Shown here: in pieces, positions 38,105-47,587 of the stretch | Layout of the letters: each line of letters opens with the position of its first letter | Position numbering within the stretch: position 1 is the first letter of the stretch | DNA from: Pelomonas caseinilytica | GTDB lineage: Bacteria > Pseudomonadota > Gammaproteobacteria > Burkholderiales > Burkholderiaceae_C | NCBI RefSeq assembly: GCF_021353235.1 | Contig: NZ_JAJTWT010000003.1 | Coordinates: forward strand, 124,001-188,000 | Reading direction: 5' to 3' | DNA length: 64,000 nt | Translations under genes and position numbers: made by a program | Notes under the pieces: generated by a model | The model's database searches: none | What the model was told of the DNA's origin: nothing | The model's input: only the letters and a program-made list of their open reading frames with translations

Positions 38105-38488
38105 ATGACCCTGCTCATCGATGACAACCCCGCAACCCTGACTTCCGAACAGACGCTGACCGGCTGGCGGCGCGAGTTCTGCGTCGAGCTGCTCGGCGAA
38201 GGCCAGGCGCGAGTCTTCCTCCGCGCCCTCGAGGCGGCCTCGCTCAAGGCCTCCGAGCTCCAGCGCGGCGTGCTCTTCCACCGGGTGAACTCCGGCTTCA
38301 CGGACCTCGCGGGCTGCGCCGCTGCCGCGCGCGAACCGCTGGAGCGCCTGGCCAGCACGGCCGTCAGGCAGCAGCCCAGCAAGGACAACCTCTTTGCCGC
38401 CGTCACCTACGACCGCATCGCCTGGGACGCCGTCGTCACGGCGGTCGAGCAGTGGCAGCGCCGGCCGCCGGCCAATTCCAGGCGTTGA
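38105..38488 (+). CDS. Protein of unknown function
   Basis: A 127-residue, largely helical cytosolic protein (GWRREFCVELLGEGQARVFLRALEAASLKASELQRG, then HRVNSGFTDLAGC and AAVTYDRIAWDAVVTAVEQW). I do not recognise the family. ATG at 38105; GTG at 38090 is possible. It is convergent with the PAS kinase, seven bases apart. Confidence 0.65.
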   Translation: MTLLIDDNPATLTSEQTLTGWRREFCVELLGEGQARVFLRALEAASLKASELQRGVLFHRVNSGFTDLAGCAAAAREPLERLASTAVRQQPSKDNLFAAVTYDRIAWDAVVTAVEQWQRRPPANSRR

Positions 38489-38495
38489 TCCGGGC

Positions 38496-40982
38496 TCAGC
38501 TCGCGGCCGGCTCTGCAGGCCGCACCGCGGGCAGCAGCAGCGAGATGACGGCGCCGCCGCCGTCGCGGTTGGCGGCCCAGATTCGGCCCCCGTGGGCCTC
38601 GGCGATGCGCCGGCAGATGGCCAGGCCCAGGCCCGTGCCGCCGGCGGCGTCGCGGGTCGCGCTGGACTGCACGAAGGCCTCGAAGATGCTTTCCAGCTCG
38701 TCGGGCGGGATGCCTGGGCCGCGGTCGGCGACGTCCACGCGGACCTGGCCGTCCTCCGCGCGCCCGGCCCGCAGCTCGATGCGGCTGCCCATGGGCGCAA
38801 AGCGGATGGCGTTGGCCAGCAGGTTGCGCAGCAGCTGCTGCAGCCGCAGCGGGTCGGCCAGCACGGCGAGCTCCTCGCCGCCCAGGTCGGCGTCCAGGGT
38901 CAGGGCGCGGGCGTCCAGCAGCGGCGCGAGCTCCCGGCCGACCTCGGCGGCGAGCGGGCGCAGGTCGAGGTGCTCGGGCCGGATGGGGGCCTGGCCGCGC
39001 TCGATCTTGCTTAGGTCGAGCAGGTCGTTGACGAGGCTGAGCATGCGCTGGCCGGCGCGGTGCACGTCGGTGAAGAGTTCGGCCAGACGGGCCTGGTCGC
39101 GCGCGCGCAGCACGCCGATCTCGGAGAAGCCGAGGATGGACTGCAGCGGCGTGCGCAGCTCGTGGCTGATGTTGGCGATGAAGTCGGACTTGGCGCGCGA
39201 CGCCTCCAGCGCCGCGTCGCGCGCGGCGCGGGTGGCGCGCTCGGCTTCGCGGAACTCGCTGATGTCCATGACGCAGACGACGATGCCCATGGGCCGGCCC
39301 TGGGCGTCGGGGAAGGTGGACTTGCTGATGAAGAGGTCGCGCCGCCGGCCGTCGCTGCCATGCCAGACGGCCTCGTAGCTCATCTCGCCGCCGCGTGCGA
39401 GCAGCTCGGCGTCGCGGGCGTCGTGCAGGGCGGCTTCCTCGGGGCGCAGGTAGCTGGCGGCGCGGGTGCCGAGCACGTCGGCGCGCTTGCGCCCGGTGAA
39501 CTGCTCCCAGGCGCGGTTGACGTCGAGGTAGCGGTTGTCGCGGTCGAGGACCGACATCGGCAGCGGGCTGCTGGCCAGCAGCGAGCGGGCCAGGCCGAGC
39601 TGGGCACGCAGCTCGGCCTGCGCGCGCACCAGGCCGCTCACGTCGGCGGCGCTGCCCACCCATTCGAGCTGACCCGGCCCGCGGCGCAGCGGCACGAGAT
39701 GGATCTCGAAGCTGCGCGCCCGGCCGTCCGTGGCGGTCCAGTCGGCGCGCGCCTTGTGGGGCTTGGCGTCGTCGGCGGCGCAGGCGTCGAAGAGGGCCGC
39801 CACGCGCGGCGAGCCGCCGAACAGCTCCTGCAGGGGGCGGCCCAGCATCTGCCCCACGGCCTGGCCGCTGAGGCGGGCATAGCCCTCGTTGATGAAGGTG
39901 ACGCGGCCGGCGCCGTCGGTGCGGAAGAGCAGGTCGTGCACGCTGCCGAAGATGGCGCTGAGCTCGCGCTCGCGTTCGGCGACCAGGCGCTGGGCGTCGT
40001 CCAGGGCCAGCTCCGAGCGTTCGCGGGCGCGCAGGGCCGCGGCGCCGACGCCCGACAGCGTCAGCAGCGCCGCGGCGATGCCGAAGGCGGGCAGGCCGAG
40101 TTCGAGCAGCGTGCCCAGCGAGCGCTGGCGCAGCGCGGCCTCGGGCAGCTCCACCAGCACCGCATAGGGCCGGGCGCGCAGGGCGCGGTAGCTGCCGAGC
40201 TGGGGCGCCTCGCGCAGGCCGGGGCCCTGCCAGTCGCCATGCTCGCTGCCGGCCCGCACGCGCGCCAGCGGCGCCTGGCCGGCGAGCAGGCGCGGCAGCT
40301 GCTCGCCGGCGTAGTGCTCGGCATCGCTGGTGACGGCCAGCAGCCGGCCGTCGAGGTCGGCGAGGGCGGCGGCGGCCTGCGGGTCGTTGAGGGTGAGCTG
40401 CTGGAAATTGGCCAGCGCGTCGGGGTTGAGCAGGGCCGCCAGCACGGCGAAGCGGCCGTCGGGCAGGCGCAAGGCGCGCAGCAGCGGGATGAAGCCCACG
40501 CCCGGCGGCACGATGCCGCCGGTGGCCAGCCCGGCGAAGCTGCGCGCCGCGACGAAGCCGCCGATGCTGCCTTGCCCCGGCCCGGGCCGGGGCCCGAGCG
40601 AGCCGGGCGGGAGCTGCACGCCGCGGTCGGCCGGGTCGGCAGCGGCGAGCACGTGACCGCCCTCGTCGAAGAGGGCGATGCCGCGCAGGAAGCCCAGGCT
40701 GGCCTGGGTCTGGCCGAGCAGGGCTTGCAGCACCTCGGGCGGCACGCCGCGGGCGGCCACGTCGGCCAGCCCGGCCAGGGCGATCTGGGCGGCGTCCAGG
40801 CTGCGGCTGGCGTGGTCTTCGAGCACCCGGGCCAGCAGGGCCTGACGCTCGCGGGTCTCCAGGGTCAGCTCGCGGTGATCGCGCCACAGCCCGTAGGTCG
40901 CGCCGGCCAGCACCGTGGCGGCCAGCAGCATGCCGGCGCCGGCCGTGATGATGCTCGGGCGCCAGCGGCTGCGATGCGGCAT
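38496..40982 (-). CDS. PAS sensor histidine kinase coupled to a periplasmic binding protein
   Basis: An 828-residue kinase: TM1 near residues 11-32, a roughly 260-residue periplasmic Cache-like sensor, TM2 near 293-317, a coiled linker, and two PAS domains (about 335-455 and 470-595). These are followed by HisKA (NISHELRTPLQSILGFSEIG) and HATPase (NLLANAIRFA, DRGPGIPPDELESIFEAF, GGTGLGLAICRRI). There is no receiver domain of its own. The ATG overlaps the binding-protein stop (TGATG), so the two are coupled. Partners are probably the divergent receiver proteins at 42.5-44.5 kb. Confidence 0.93.
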   Translation of the reverse strand: MPHRSRWRPSIITAGAGMLLAATVLAGATYGLWRDHRELTLETRERQALLARVLEDHASRSLDAAQIALAGLADVAARGVPPEVLQALLGQTQASLGFLRGIALFDEGGHVLAAADPADRGVQLPPGSLGPRPGPGQGSIGGFVAARSFAGLATGGIVPPGVGFIPLLRALRLPDGRFAVLAALLNPDALANFQQLTLNDPQAAAALADLDGRLLAVTSDAEHYAGEQLPRLLAGQAPLARVRAGSEHGDWQGPGLREAPQLGSYRALRARPYAVLVELPEAALRQRSLGTLLELGLPAFGIAAALLTLSGVGAAALRARERSELALDDAQRLVAERERELSAIFGSVHDLLFRTDGAGRVTFINEGYARLSGQAVGQMLGRPLQELFGGSPRVAALFDACAADDAKPHKARADWTATDGRARSFEIHLVPLRRGPGQLEWVGSAADVSGLVRAQAELRAQLGLARSLLASSPLPMSVLDRDNRYLDVNRAWEQFTGRKRADVLGTRAASYLRPEEAALHDARDAELLARGGEMSYEAVWHGSDGRRRDLFISKSTFPDAQGRPMGIVVCVMDISEFREAERATRAARDAALEASRAKSDFIANISHELRTPLQSILGFSEIGVLRARDQARLAELFTDVHRAGQRMLSLVNDLLDLSKIERGQAPIRPEHLDLRPLAAEVGRELAPLLDARALTLDADLGGEELAVLADPLRLQQLLRNLLANAIRFAPMGSRIELRAGRAEDGQVRVDVADRGPGIPPDELESIFEAFVQSSATRDAAGGTGLGLAICRRIAEAHGGRIWAANRDGGGAVISLLLPAVRPAEPAAS

Positions 40983-41797
40983 CAGCGCACGCGGACGATG
41001 GCACCCAGGCCGTGGCGGTCGGCCGCGGCGCGCAGGCGGCCGTCGCGCTGGATGCGGGCGACGAAGTCGTCGACCAGGCCCAGCCAGGCCGGGTCGCCCG
41101 GCTTGACGGCGTAGGCGTAGGGCATGACGAAGAAGGGCGCCGGCGGCGCGACCAGGCGCGCCCATTCGGCGTTGTCCATCAGGCGGCGGCTGTAGGGATA
41201 GTCGGTCATGAAGGCGTCGATGCGCCCGGCCTCGAGCTCGCGCTCGCGGGTGTCGGGAGGCTGCACGACGACCAGGGTAGCGCGCTTGAGGGCGCCTGCC
41301 ATCACGGGTTCCATGAAAGTGCCGGCCTGCACGGCGATGCGCACGCCGGGCTTGTCCAGGTCCTCCCAGCGCTGCACGACGCGGCTGCTGCGCGTCGTCA
41401 CGGCGTAGACGTCGCTCTCCAGGTAGGGCCGGCTGAAGCGCAGCAGGCGGGCGCGCTGCGAGGTCATGCCCAGGGCGAACATGGCCACGTCGCAGCGTTC
41501 CTGCACCAGGTCGTCGACGACGGTGGCGAAGGACGAATCGACGTAGCGCACGGTCGCGTGCAGCTCGGCGGCGAAGGCGGCGGAGAGGTCGATGTCCAGC
41601 CCGGCGAGCTGGCCGGTGCGCGGGTTGCGCAGCGAAATGCCGTAGTACTCCGGCCAGATGCACACCCGCAGCTCGCCCCGGGCGTGCACGCGTTGTTCCA
41701 CCGTGGCCGGCGGCGCCGGGTTGCGGGCGGCCACGGCGGTGCCAGCCGCCAGCATTCCTGCCAGGATCAGGCCCGGGAGAGCCGCGCGCCGCTTCAC
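40982..41797 (-). CDS. Periplasmic solute-binding protein, probably a signalling subunit
   Basis: A 271-residue class-3 binding protein with a signal peptide (ILAGMLAAGTAVAA). Motifs include GELRVCIWPEYYGISLRNPRTGQLAGLDIDLS, VRYVDSSFATVVDDLVQERCDVAMFALGMTSQRA and DAFMTDYPYSRRLMD. No permease or ATPase is linked; instead it lies between a kinase gene and an HD-GYP gene with 1-4 base overlaps. It likely binds an amino-acid-like ligand and signals to the kinase. The start is GTG (GTGA overlap with the HD-GYP stop). Confidence 0.9.
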   Translation of the reverse strand: MKRRAALPGLILAGMLAAGTAVAARNPAPPATVEQRVHARGELRVCIWPEYYGISLRNPRTGQLAGLDIDLSAAFAAELHATVRYVDSSFATVVDDLVQERCDVAMFALGMTSQRARLLRFSRPYLESDVYAVTTRSSRVVQRWEDLDKPGVRIAVQAGTFMEPVMAGALKRATLVVVQPPDTRERELEAGRIDAFMTDYPYSRRLMDNAEWARLVAPPAPFFVMPYAYAVKPGDPAWLGLVDDFVARIQRDGRLRAAADRHGLGAIVRVR

Positions 41798-42438
41798 GCG
41801 GGCTGCCCCGGCGGCGCCATGCCCGGGCGCGTGGCGTCGACGCGGTCGCGCAGCGCGATCAGCTCGGGGGCATGGGCGATGAAGGTGGCGACGATCTCCG
41901 GGTCGAAGGCGCTGCCGGCCTGTTCGGCCAGCATCGACAGGGCGAGGTCGTCGGCGCGCGCCGGGCGGTAGTGGCGGCGCATCGTCAGGGCGTCGAAGCA
42001 GTCCACCACGGCCACGATGCGGGCCGACAGCGGAATCGCCTTGCCGCTGAGGCCGTCTGGATAGCCATTGCCGTCCCAGCGCTCGCGGTGGCGCAGGGCG
42101 ATCTCGGCGGCGAGGGCGAACAGGGGCAGCCGCGAGCCGCCGAGCAGGGCAGGGGCGCGATAGGGCTGGGTCTGGCGGCGCCGGCGCTCCTCGGCCGCCG
42201 TCAACGGCCAGTCGGGCTCGAAGGCGTCGGCCGTGGGGTCACATTCGCCGATGTCGTGCAGCGGCGCGGCCAGGCGCAGCAACTGGGCCGTCTCGGCGTC
42301 GAGGCCGAGGCGTTGCGCCAGCGCCTCGGACAGATAGCCCAGCCGCAGGCGGTGGGCACGTTCGTCCGCGTCCTGGACCGACGCAGGCGCTTCCGGCCGA
42401 GAGGACGGAAAGGGCGGAAGCGGCGTGATGAAAGGCAT
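41794..42438 (-). CDS. Compact HD-GYP domain protein (cyclic-di-GMP phosphodiesterase type)
   Basis: A 214-residue protein that is almost only an HD-GYP domain: His in ADERAHRLRLGYLSEAL, the HD pair in AAPLHDIGECD, and HRERWDGNGYPDGLSGKAIPLSARIVAVVDCFDALT, the signature block. HD-GYP enzymes hydrolyse cyclic di-GMP. One substitution is notable: LHDIGK is LHDIGE. It is first in an operon with the binding protein and PAS kinase, divergent from the HTH-receiver gene. Confidence 0.9.
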   Translation of the reverse strand: MPFITPLPPFPSSRPEAPASVQDADERAHRLRLGYLSEALAQRLGLDAETAQLLRLAAPLHDIGECDPTADAFEPDWPLTAAEERRRRQTQPYRAPALLGGSRLPLFALAAEIALRHRERWDGNGYPDGLSGKAIPLSARIVAVVDCFDALTMRRHYRPARADDLALSMLAEQAGSAFDPEIVATFIAHAPELIALRDRVDATRPGMAPPGQPA

Positions 42439-42482
42439 GGTGGAAACTCCGACGGCCGCCGGATTGTCGAATAAATTCTTTT

Positions 42483-42490
42483 TATCAAAT
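42483..42490 (+). promoter_or_regulatory. TATCAAAT motif in divergent AT-rich promoter region
   Basis: The 96-bp gap between the HD-GYP and HTH-receiver genes has an AT-rich core (42467-42490) carrying this octamer. It is the same motif as the tandem pair at 22967-22983 and is a likely shared promoter or operator (inference). Confidence 0.35.
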
Positions 42491-42534
42491 ATGCCGGAGC
42501 TCGTAGGGGCTTGCGAATTCGGCAAAATGTCGCT

Positions 42535-43143
42535 GTGAATTTCCCCGCGACCGTGCCTGATACCTGCTCGACCACCGAGGCCGCGCAGCGCCTCGGCATG
42601 GCGGTTCGGTCCGTTCAGCTGATGGTGGACCGGGGCGAACTGCAGGCCTGGAAGACTCCCGGCGGCCATCGCCGCATCCTGCGCAGTTCGCTGGATGCCT
42701 GGCTCAGCTCCCGTGCCGGCTCCACGGGCGCCGGCTCCCCGGCGCCGGCCGCGAGCGACGGCCGGCCGCTGACGCTGCTGCTCATCGAGGACTCGGTCCA
42801 TTTCCAGAACCTCATCAGCCTCATCGTGAAGCGCGAATTGCCGGGTGCGGAACTCCACGTCGCCGCGGACGGCATCGCCGGCCTCGCGCTGGCTGGCCGC
42901 CTGGAACCGGACGTGCTGCTCATCGACATCCTGCTGCCCGGCATCGACGGCGCCGCCCTCATCACCAGCCTGCGCTCACACCCGCAGTTCGCGCGCAGCC
43001 GCCTCATCGTCGTCACTGCCCTCGACGAAGCCCAGCGCGCCCCCTACGCCTTCGCGCTGGAAGGCGTGCCGGTTGTGCACAAGACGGCCCTGGTGACGGA
43101 GCTGCCGGCCCTGCTGGCCCAGGCCGCCGCCCAACCCGCCTGA
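42535..43143 (+). CDS. Excisionase-type HTH fused to a receiver domain
   Basis: A 202-residue regulator with an unusual order: DNA-binding domain first, receiver second. The N-terminal part CSTTEAAQRLGMAVRSVQLMVDRGELQAWKTPGGHRRI is a MerR/excisionase-type winged HTH. The receiver has LLLIEDSVHFQNL, phospho-acceptor Asp in VLLIDILLPG, and HKTALV (switch Lys). GTG at 42535 is preferred; TTG at 42511 is in frame. It lies 96 bases from and divergent to the HD-GYP gene and heads an operon with a receiver-HPt gene. Confidence 0.88.
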   Translation: MNFPATVPDTCSTTEAAQRLGMAVRSVQLMVDRGELQAWKTPGGHRRILRSSLDAWLSSRAGSTGAGSPAPAASDGRPLTLLLIEDSVHFQNLISLIVKRELPGAELHVAADGIAGLALAGRLEPDVLLIDILLPGIDGAALITSLRSHPQFARSRLIVVTALDEAQRAPYAFALEGVPVVHKTALVTELPALLAQAAAQPA

Positions 43144-43149
43144 GGCGCC

Positions 43150-43875
43150 ATGACCGCCCGCCTGCTGCTGATCGAGGACGACGCCTCGATCGCCCGCTTC
43201 GTCGAGCTGGCGCTGCAGGAACTCCCCCACCACGACCCCACCGCCCCCGCCGTCGAGCTGCATGTCGTGCGCGACCTGGCCTCGGCCCGCACGGCCCTGG
43301 CCCAGGGCGGCTGGCAACTCGTCATCAGCGACCTGATGCTGCCCGACGGCTCGGCCGAGGCGCTGCTGGTCGAGGGCTTGGCACTGGCGCCGGGCGCGCC
43401 GGCCTGGGTGGTCTTCAGCGCCGGCCTGCACGAGGAGCGCCGCGTGGCCCTGGCCGAGCGCGGCGTCGCCCGGCTGCTGCGCAAGCCCGTGCCGCTGGTC
43501 GAGTTGCTGGACGTGATCGCCGAAATGCTGCGGGCGCAGCCCGACCCTGGCCAGTGCGCCGCGTCACCTGCGGCGGCTGCTGACGACCCCGTCGCGCGCC
43601 ACTTCGGCGGCGACCGAGGCCTGTACGAGGCCTTCCGCGCCGGCTGCATCGAGCGCTTCGCCGGCGACCTCGCCGAGGGCGATGCCGCGCTGGCGGCCGG
43701 CGACCGCCAGGGCCTGCGCCGCGTCGCCCATGGCCTGAAGGCGGTGCTGGAACTGCTCGGCGACGCGCGCCTGGCGGCCACGGCCCGGGAACTGGAGGAC
43801 GCCGCAGCCGCGGACGCGCCCGTCGCCGCCGGTTGGACGGCCCTGGCCGAGGGCCTGCGCCGCCTGCGCGCCTAG
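43150..43875 (+). CDS. Receiver domain fused to HPt phosphotransfer domain
   Basis: A 241-residue signalling protein with a receiver (LLLIEDDASIARFVELAL, Asp in LVISDLMLPDGS, LLRKPVPL) and a C-terminal HPt helix bundle (phospho-accepting His in RRVAHGLKAVLELLGDARL). It has no DNA-binding or enzymatic output, so it probably relays phosphate between a kinase and another receiver. It begins 6 bases after the HTH-receiver gene. Confidence 0.9.
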   Translation: MTARLLLIEDDASIARFVELALQELPHHDPTAPAVELHVVRDLASARTALAQGGWQLVISDLMLPDGSAEALLVEGLALAPGAPAWVVFSAGLHEERRVALAERGVARLLRKPVPLVELLDVIAEMLRAQPDPGQCAASPAAAADDPVARHFGGDRGLYEAFRAGCIERFAGDLAEGDAALAAGDRQGLRRVAHGLKAVLELLGDARLAATARELEDAAAADAPVAAGWTALAEGLRRLRA

Positions 43876-43968
43876 ACCACATCCACCGGTCGCGCTTCGC
43901 AATATTTGGCAGATTTCCGCCGACCCCACCCGTTCAGGGGTGCCTGCATTGCTCGCGGCTAGCAGCAA

Positions 43969-43976
43969 ATTTGATA
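43969..43976 (-). promoter_or_regulatory. Inverted TATCAAAT motif ahead of the stand-alone receiver
   Basis: ATTTGATA (the complement of TATCAAAT) lies 111 bases before the receiver gene in the 212-bp gap 43876-44087. No small gene is apparent in that gap. Confidence 0.3.
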
Positions 43977-44087
43977 ATCGTTGGAGTCGTTTTCCGAGCC
44001 GCCGCCGACCATGAATTCCAGCCGCCCGTTCCCGCCTTCAGACCTGCAAGGGCCCGCGCGGCCCCACGGCTGCTGAGGAGCCGCGGC

Positions 44088-44465
44088 ATGCCCACGCGCA
44101 CGGTGCTCTACGTCGAGGACGACGCGGTCAACGCAATGCTGATGCAGGGCATCGTCGAGCTGCGGCCGGGTTGCGAGCTGCATGTGGCCCGCACCGGCGC
44201 CGAGGCGCGCGAATTCGTGGCCGGGCGGCCCGTGGACCTGCTGCTGTGCGACCTGCGCCTGCCCGACGTGGCGGGCGACGCCTTGCTGGCCGAGCTGCGC
44301 GCCGCGGGCCTCTCGCCGGCCGTGCCGGCCCTGCTGGTGACGGCCGAGTCCGAGGAGCTCACCGCCCAGCTGGCCCGCGACGGCGGCTTCGACGGCTACT
44401 GGACCAAGCCGCTCGACGTGGCGGCCACGCTGGCCAGCCTCGAACACTGGCTCGTGGGGCGGTGA
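44088..44465 (+). CDS. Stand-alone receiver domain (CheY-like)
   Basis: A 125-residue receiver only: TVLYVEDDAVNAMLMQGIVEL, phospho-acceptor Asp in LLLCDLRLPDVAGD, switch Thr in LLVTAES and Lys in WTKPLDVAA. GAGGAG precedes the ATG. It may act as a diffusible output or phosphate sink of the kinase-relay island. Confidence 0.92.
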   Translation: MPTRTVLYVEDDAVNAMLMQGIVELRPGCELHVARTGAEAREFVAGRPVDLLLCDLRLPDVAGDALLAELRAAGLSPAVPALLVTAESEELTAQLARDGGFDGYWTKPLDVAATLASLEHWLVGR

Positions 44466-44567
44466 CGGCGCGTCGCGCCGGCTGACACAAATCTTTGCGC
44501 CTGGGCCACACGGCCTTGCGTGCCTGGCGGGATGCTTGCGGTGACGACGGACACCGAAAGCCCTGCG

Positions 44568-46106
<1,539 letters not shown>

Positions 46107-46134
46107 CCCGTGAGTACCAATGAACTCAATACAA

Positions 46135-46203
46135 AACACAGCCACAGAGGCATAGAGACACAGAGAAATTGGTGCTCTCTCTCTGTGCCTCTGTGGCTGT
46201 GTT
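46135..46203 (+). repeat. CACAGAGG hairpin element, copy C
   Basis: The outer arms start AACACAGCCACAGAGGCA and end TGCCTCTGTGGCTGTGTT. They pair over 29 bases with three mismatches (arms 46135-46163 and 46175-46203). The element lies 28 bases after the DUF1800 stop and 21 bases before DUF1501. Confidence 0.93.
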
Positions 46204-46224
46204 CCTGCAATTTGGAGTCCTGAC

Positions 46225-47451
46225 ATGCTCCGCCGCCAACTCCTCCATTTCGGCGCCTTCACGCTGGGCGGTCTGCCCGTCTCGCTCGTGCAGGCCCAGG
46301 GAAGCAGCCAGAAGAAGCTCGTCGTCGTCATGCTGCGCGGCGCGGTGGACGGCCTGTCCGTCGTCGCACCCTACGGCGAGCGCGAGTACGCCGCCAGCCG
46401 GCCGCAGATCGCCCTGCCGGCCCCGGGTGCCGACGACGGCCTCCTCCGCCTGGACTCGCTGTTCGGCCTGCATCCGTCGCTCGCGCCGCTCAAGCGCCGC
46501 TGGGACGATGGCCAGCTCGCCTTCGTGCACGCCAGCGGCTCTCCCGATCCGACGCGCTCGCATTTCGATGCCCAGGACTTCTTCGAGTCCGGCACGCCGG
46601 GCCGCAAGTCCACGCCCGACGGCTGGATGAACCGCCTGCTGACGGCCCTGCCCGGCGAGCCCGCGCCCACCCGGGCCATCAGCCTGGGCCAGACGCCGCC
46701 GCGCATCTTCGCCGGCCTCGCCAGCGTCGCGAGTCTCGGCCTGGGCCCCAAGGCCCTGCAGCGCCGCGCCATCGACGACCCGCGGCTGCAGGCCGGCCTG
46801 GCGCGCCTGTATGCCGGCGATGCCCAGCTCGGCAGCACCCTGCGCGACACGACCGAGGCGCGCAGCGAGATGGGGCGCAGCATGGCCGGCGAGGGCGGCA
46901 TGGACGCCAAGGCCGATGCCGGCGCGCCCTCGGCCCGCAGCTTCGCGGCCGATGCCCGGCGCCTGGGTACCCTCATCCGCAAGGACGCCCACACCCAGCT
47001 CGCCTTCACGGCCGTGGGCGGCTGGGACACCCACGTCAACCAGGGTGCGGCGCGGGGCCAGCTCGCCAACCGCCTGGCCAGCCTCGGCGAGGGCCTGGAC
47101 GCCCTGTGCACCGGCCTGGGCGACGCCCTGGCCGACACCGTCATCGTCGTGGCCAGCGAGTTCGGCCGCACGCTGCGGCAGAACGGCAACGGCGGCACCG
47201 ACCACGGCCGCGGCAACGTGATGTGGCTGCTCGGCGGCCCGGTGGCGGGCGGCCAGGTGCTCGGCGAATGGCCCGGGCTGGACACCGCCGCGCTGGCCGA
47301 CGGCCGCGACCTCGCGGTGCGCACCGACTTCCGCCAGGTGCTCGCCCCGGTGCTCGAACGCCATCTCGGGCTGACGGAGACCGCGCTGGCGACAGTGTTT
47401 CCGCAAGCACCGCAGACTTGGCGTTATGCGGACCGGCTGCTGCGGGCCTGA
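46225..47451 (+). CDS. DUF1501 family secreted protein
   Basis: A 408-residue protein of the alkaline-phosphatase-like DUF1501 family. The signal MLRRQLLHFGAFTLGGLPVSLVQA is Tat-like. KLVVVMLRGAVDGLSVVAPYG holds the putative metal-binding Asp; HPSLAPLKRRWDDGQLAFVHASG, WDTHVNQG, FGRTLRQNGNGGTDHGRGNVMWLLGG are the core motifs. It acts with DUF1800, probably outside the cytoplasm. The two genes are separated only by the hairpin element. Confidence 0.92.
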   Translation: MLRRQLLHFGAFTLGGLPVSLVQAQGSSQKKLVVVMLRGAVDGLSVVAPYGEREYAASRPQIALPAPGADDGLLRLDSLFGLHPSLAPLKRRWDDGQLAFVHASGSPDPTRSHFDAQDFFESGTPGRKSTPDGWMNRLLTALPGEPAPTRAISLGQTPPRIFAGLASVASLGLGPKALQRRAIDDPRLQAGLARLYAGDAQLGSTLRDTTEARSEMGRSMAGEGGMDAKADAGAPSARSFAADARRLGTLIRKDAHTQLAFTAVGGWDTHVNQGAARGQLANRLASLGEGLDALCTGLGDALADTVIVVASEFGRTLRQNGNGGTDHGRGNVMWLLGGPVAGGQVLGEWPGLDTAALADGRDLAVRTDFRQVLAPVLERHLGLTETALATVFPQAPQTWRYADRLLRA

Positions 47452-47488
47452 GGCCCCTGCAGCCCTCGTCCACTCCAGGGAGAACGAG

Positions 47489-47575
47489 ATGTTGCGAGAC
47501 GCATTCCCGCTGTTCGGCCTGTGCCTCGGTGGCGCGGTGCTGGCCTACTGCTTCCTCGTGGCGGCGGGGGCCTGA
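47489..47575 (+). CDS. 28-residue membrane peptide
   Basis: A very short ORF with good signals: AGGGAGA at 47477-47483 and ATG at 47489. The product MLRDAFPLFGLCLGGAVLAY continues with CFLVAAGA, a single hydrophobic helix with two Cys. It lies 37 bases after DUF1501 on the same strand and may be cotranscribed. Function unknown. Confidence 0.5.
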   Translation: MLRDAFPLFGLCLGGAVLAYCFLVAAGA

Positions 47576-47587
47576 CGGCGGCCGACC

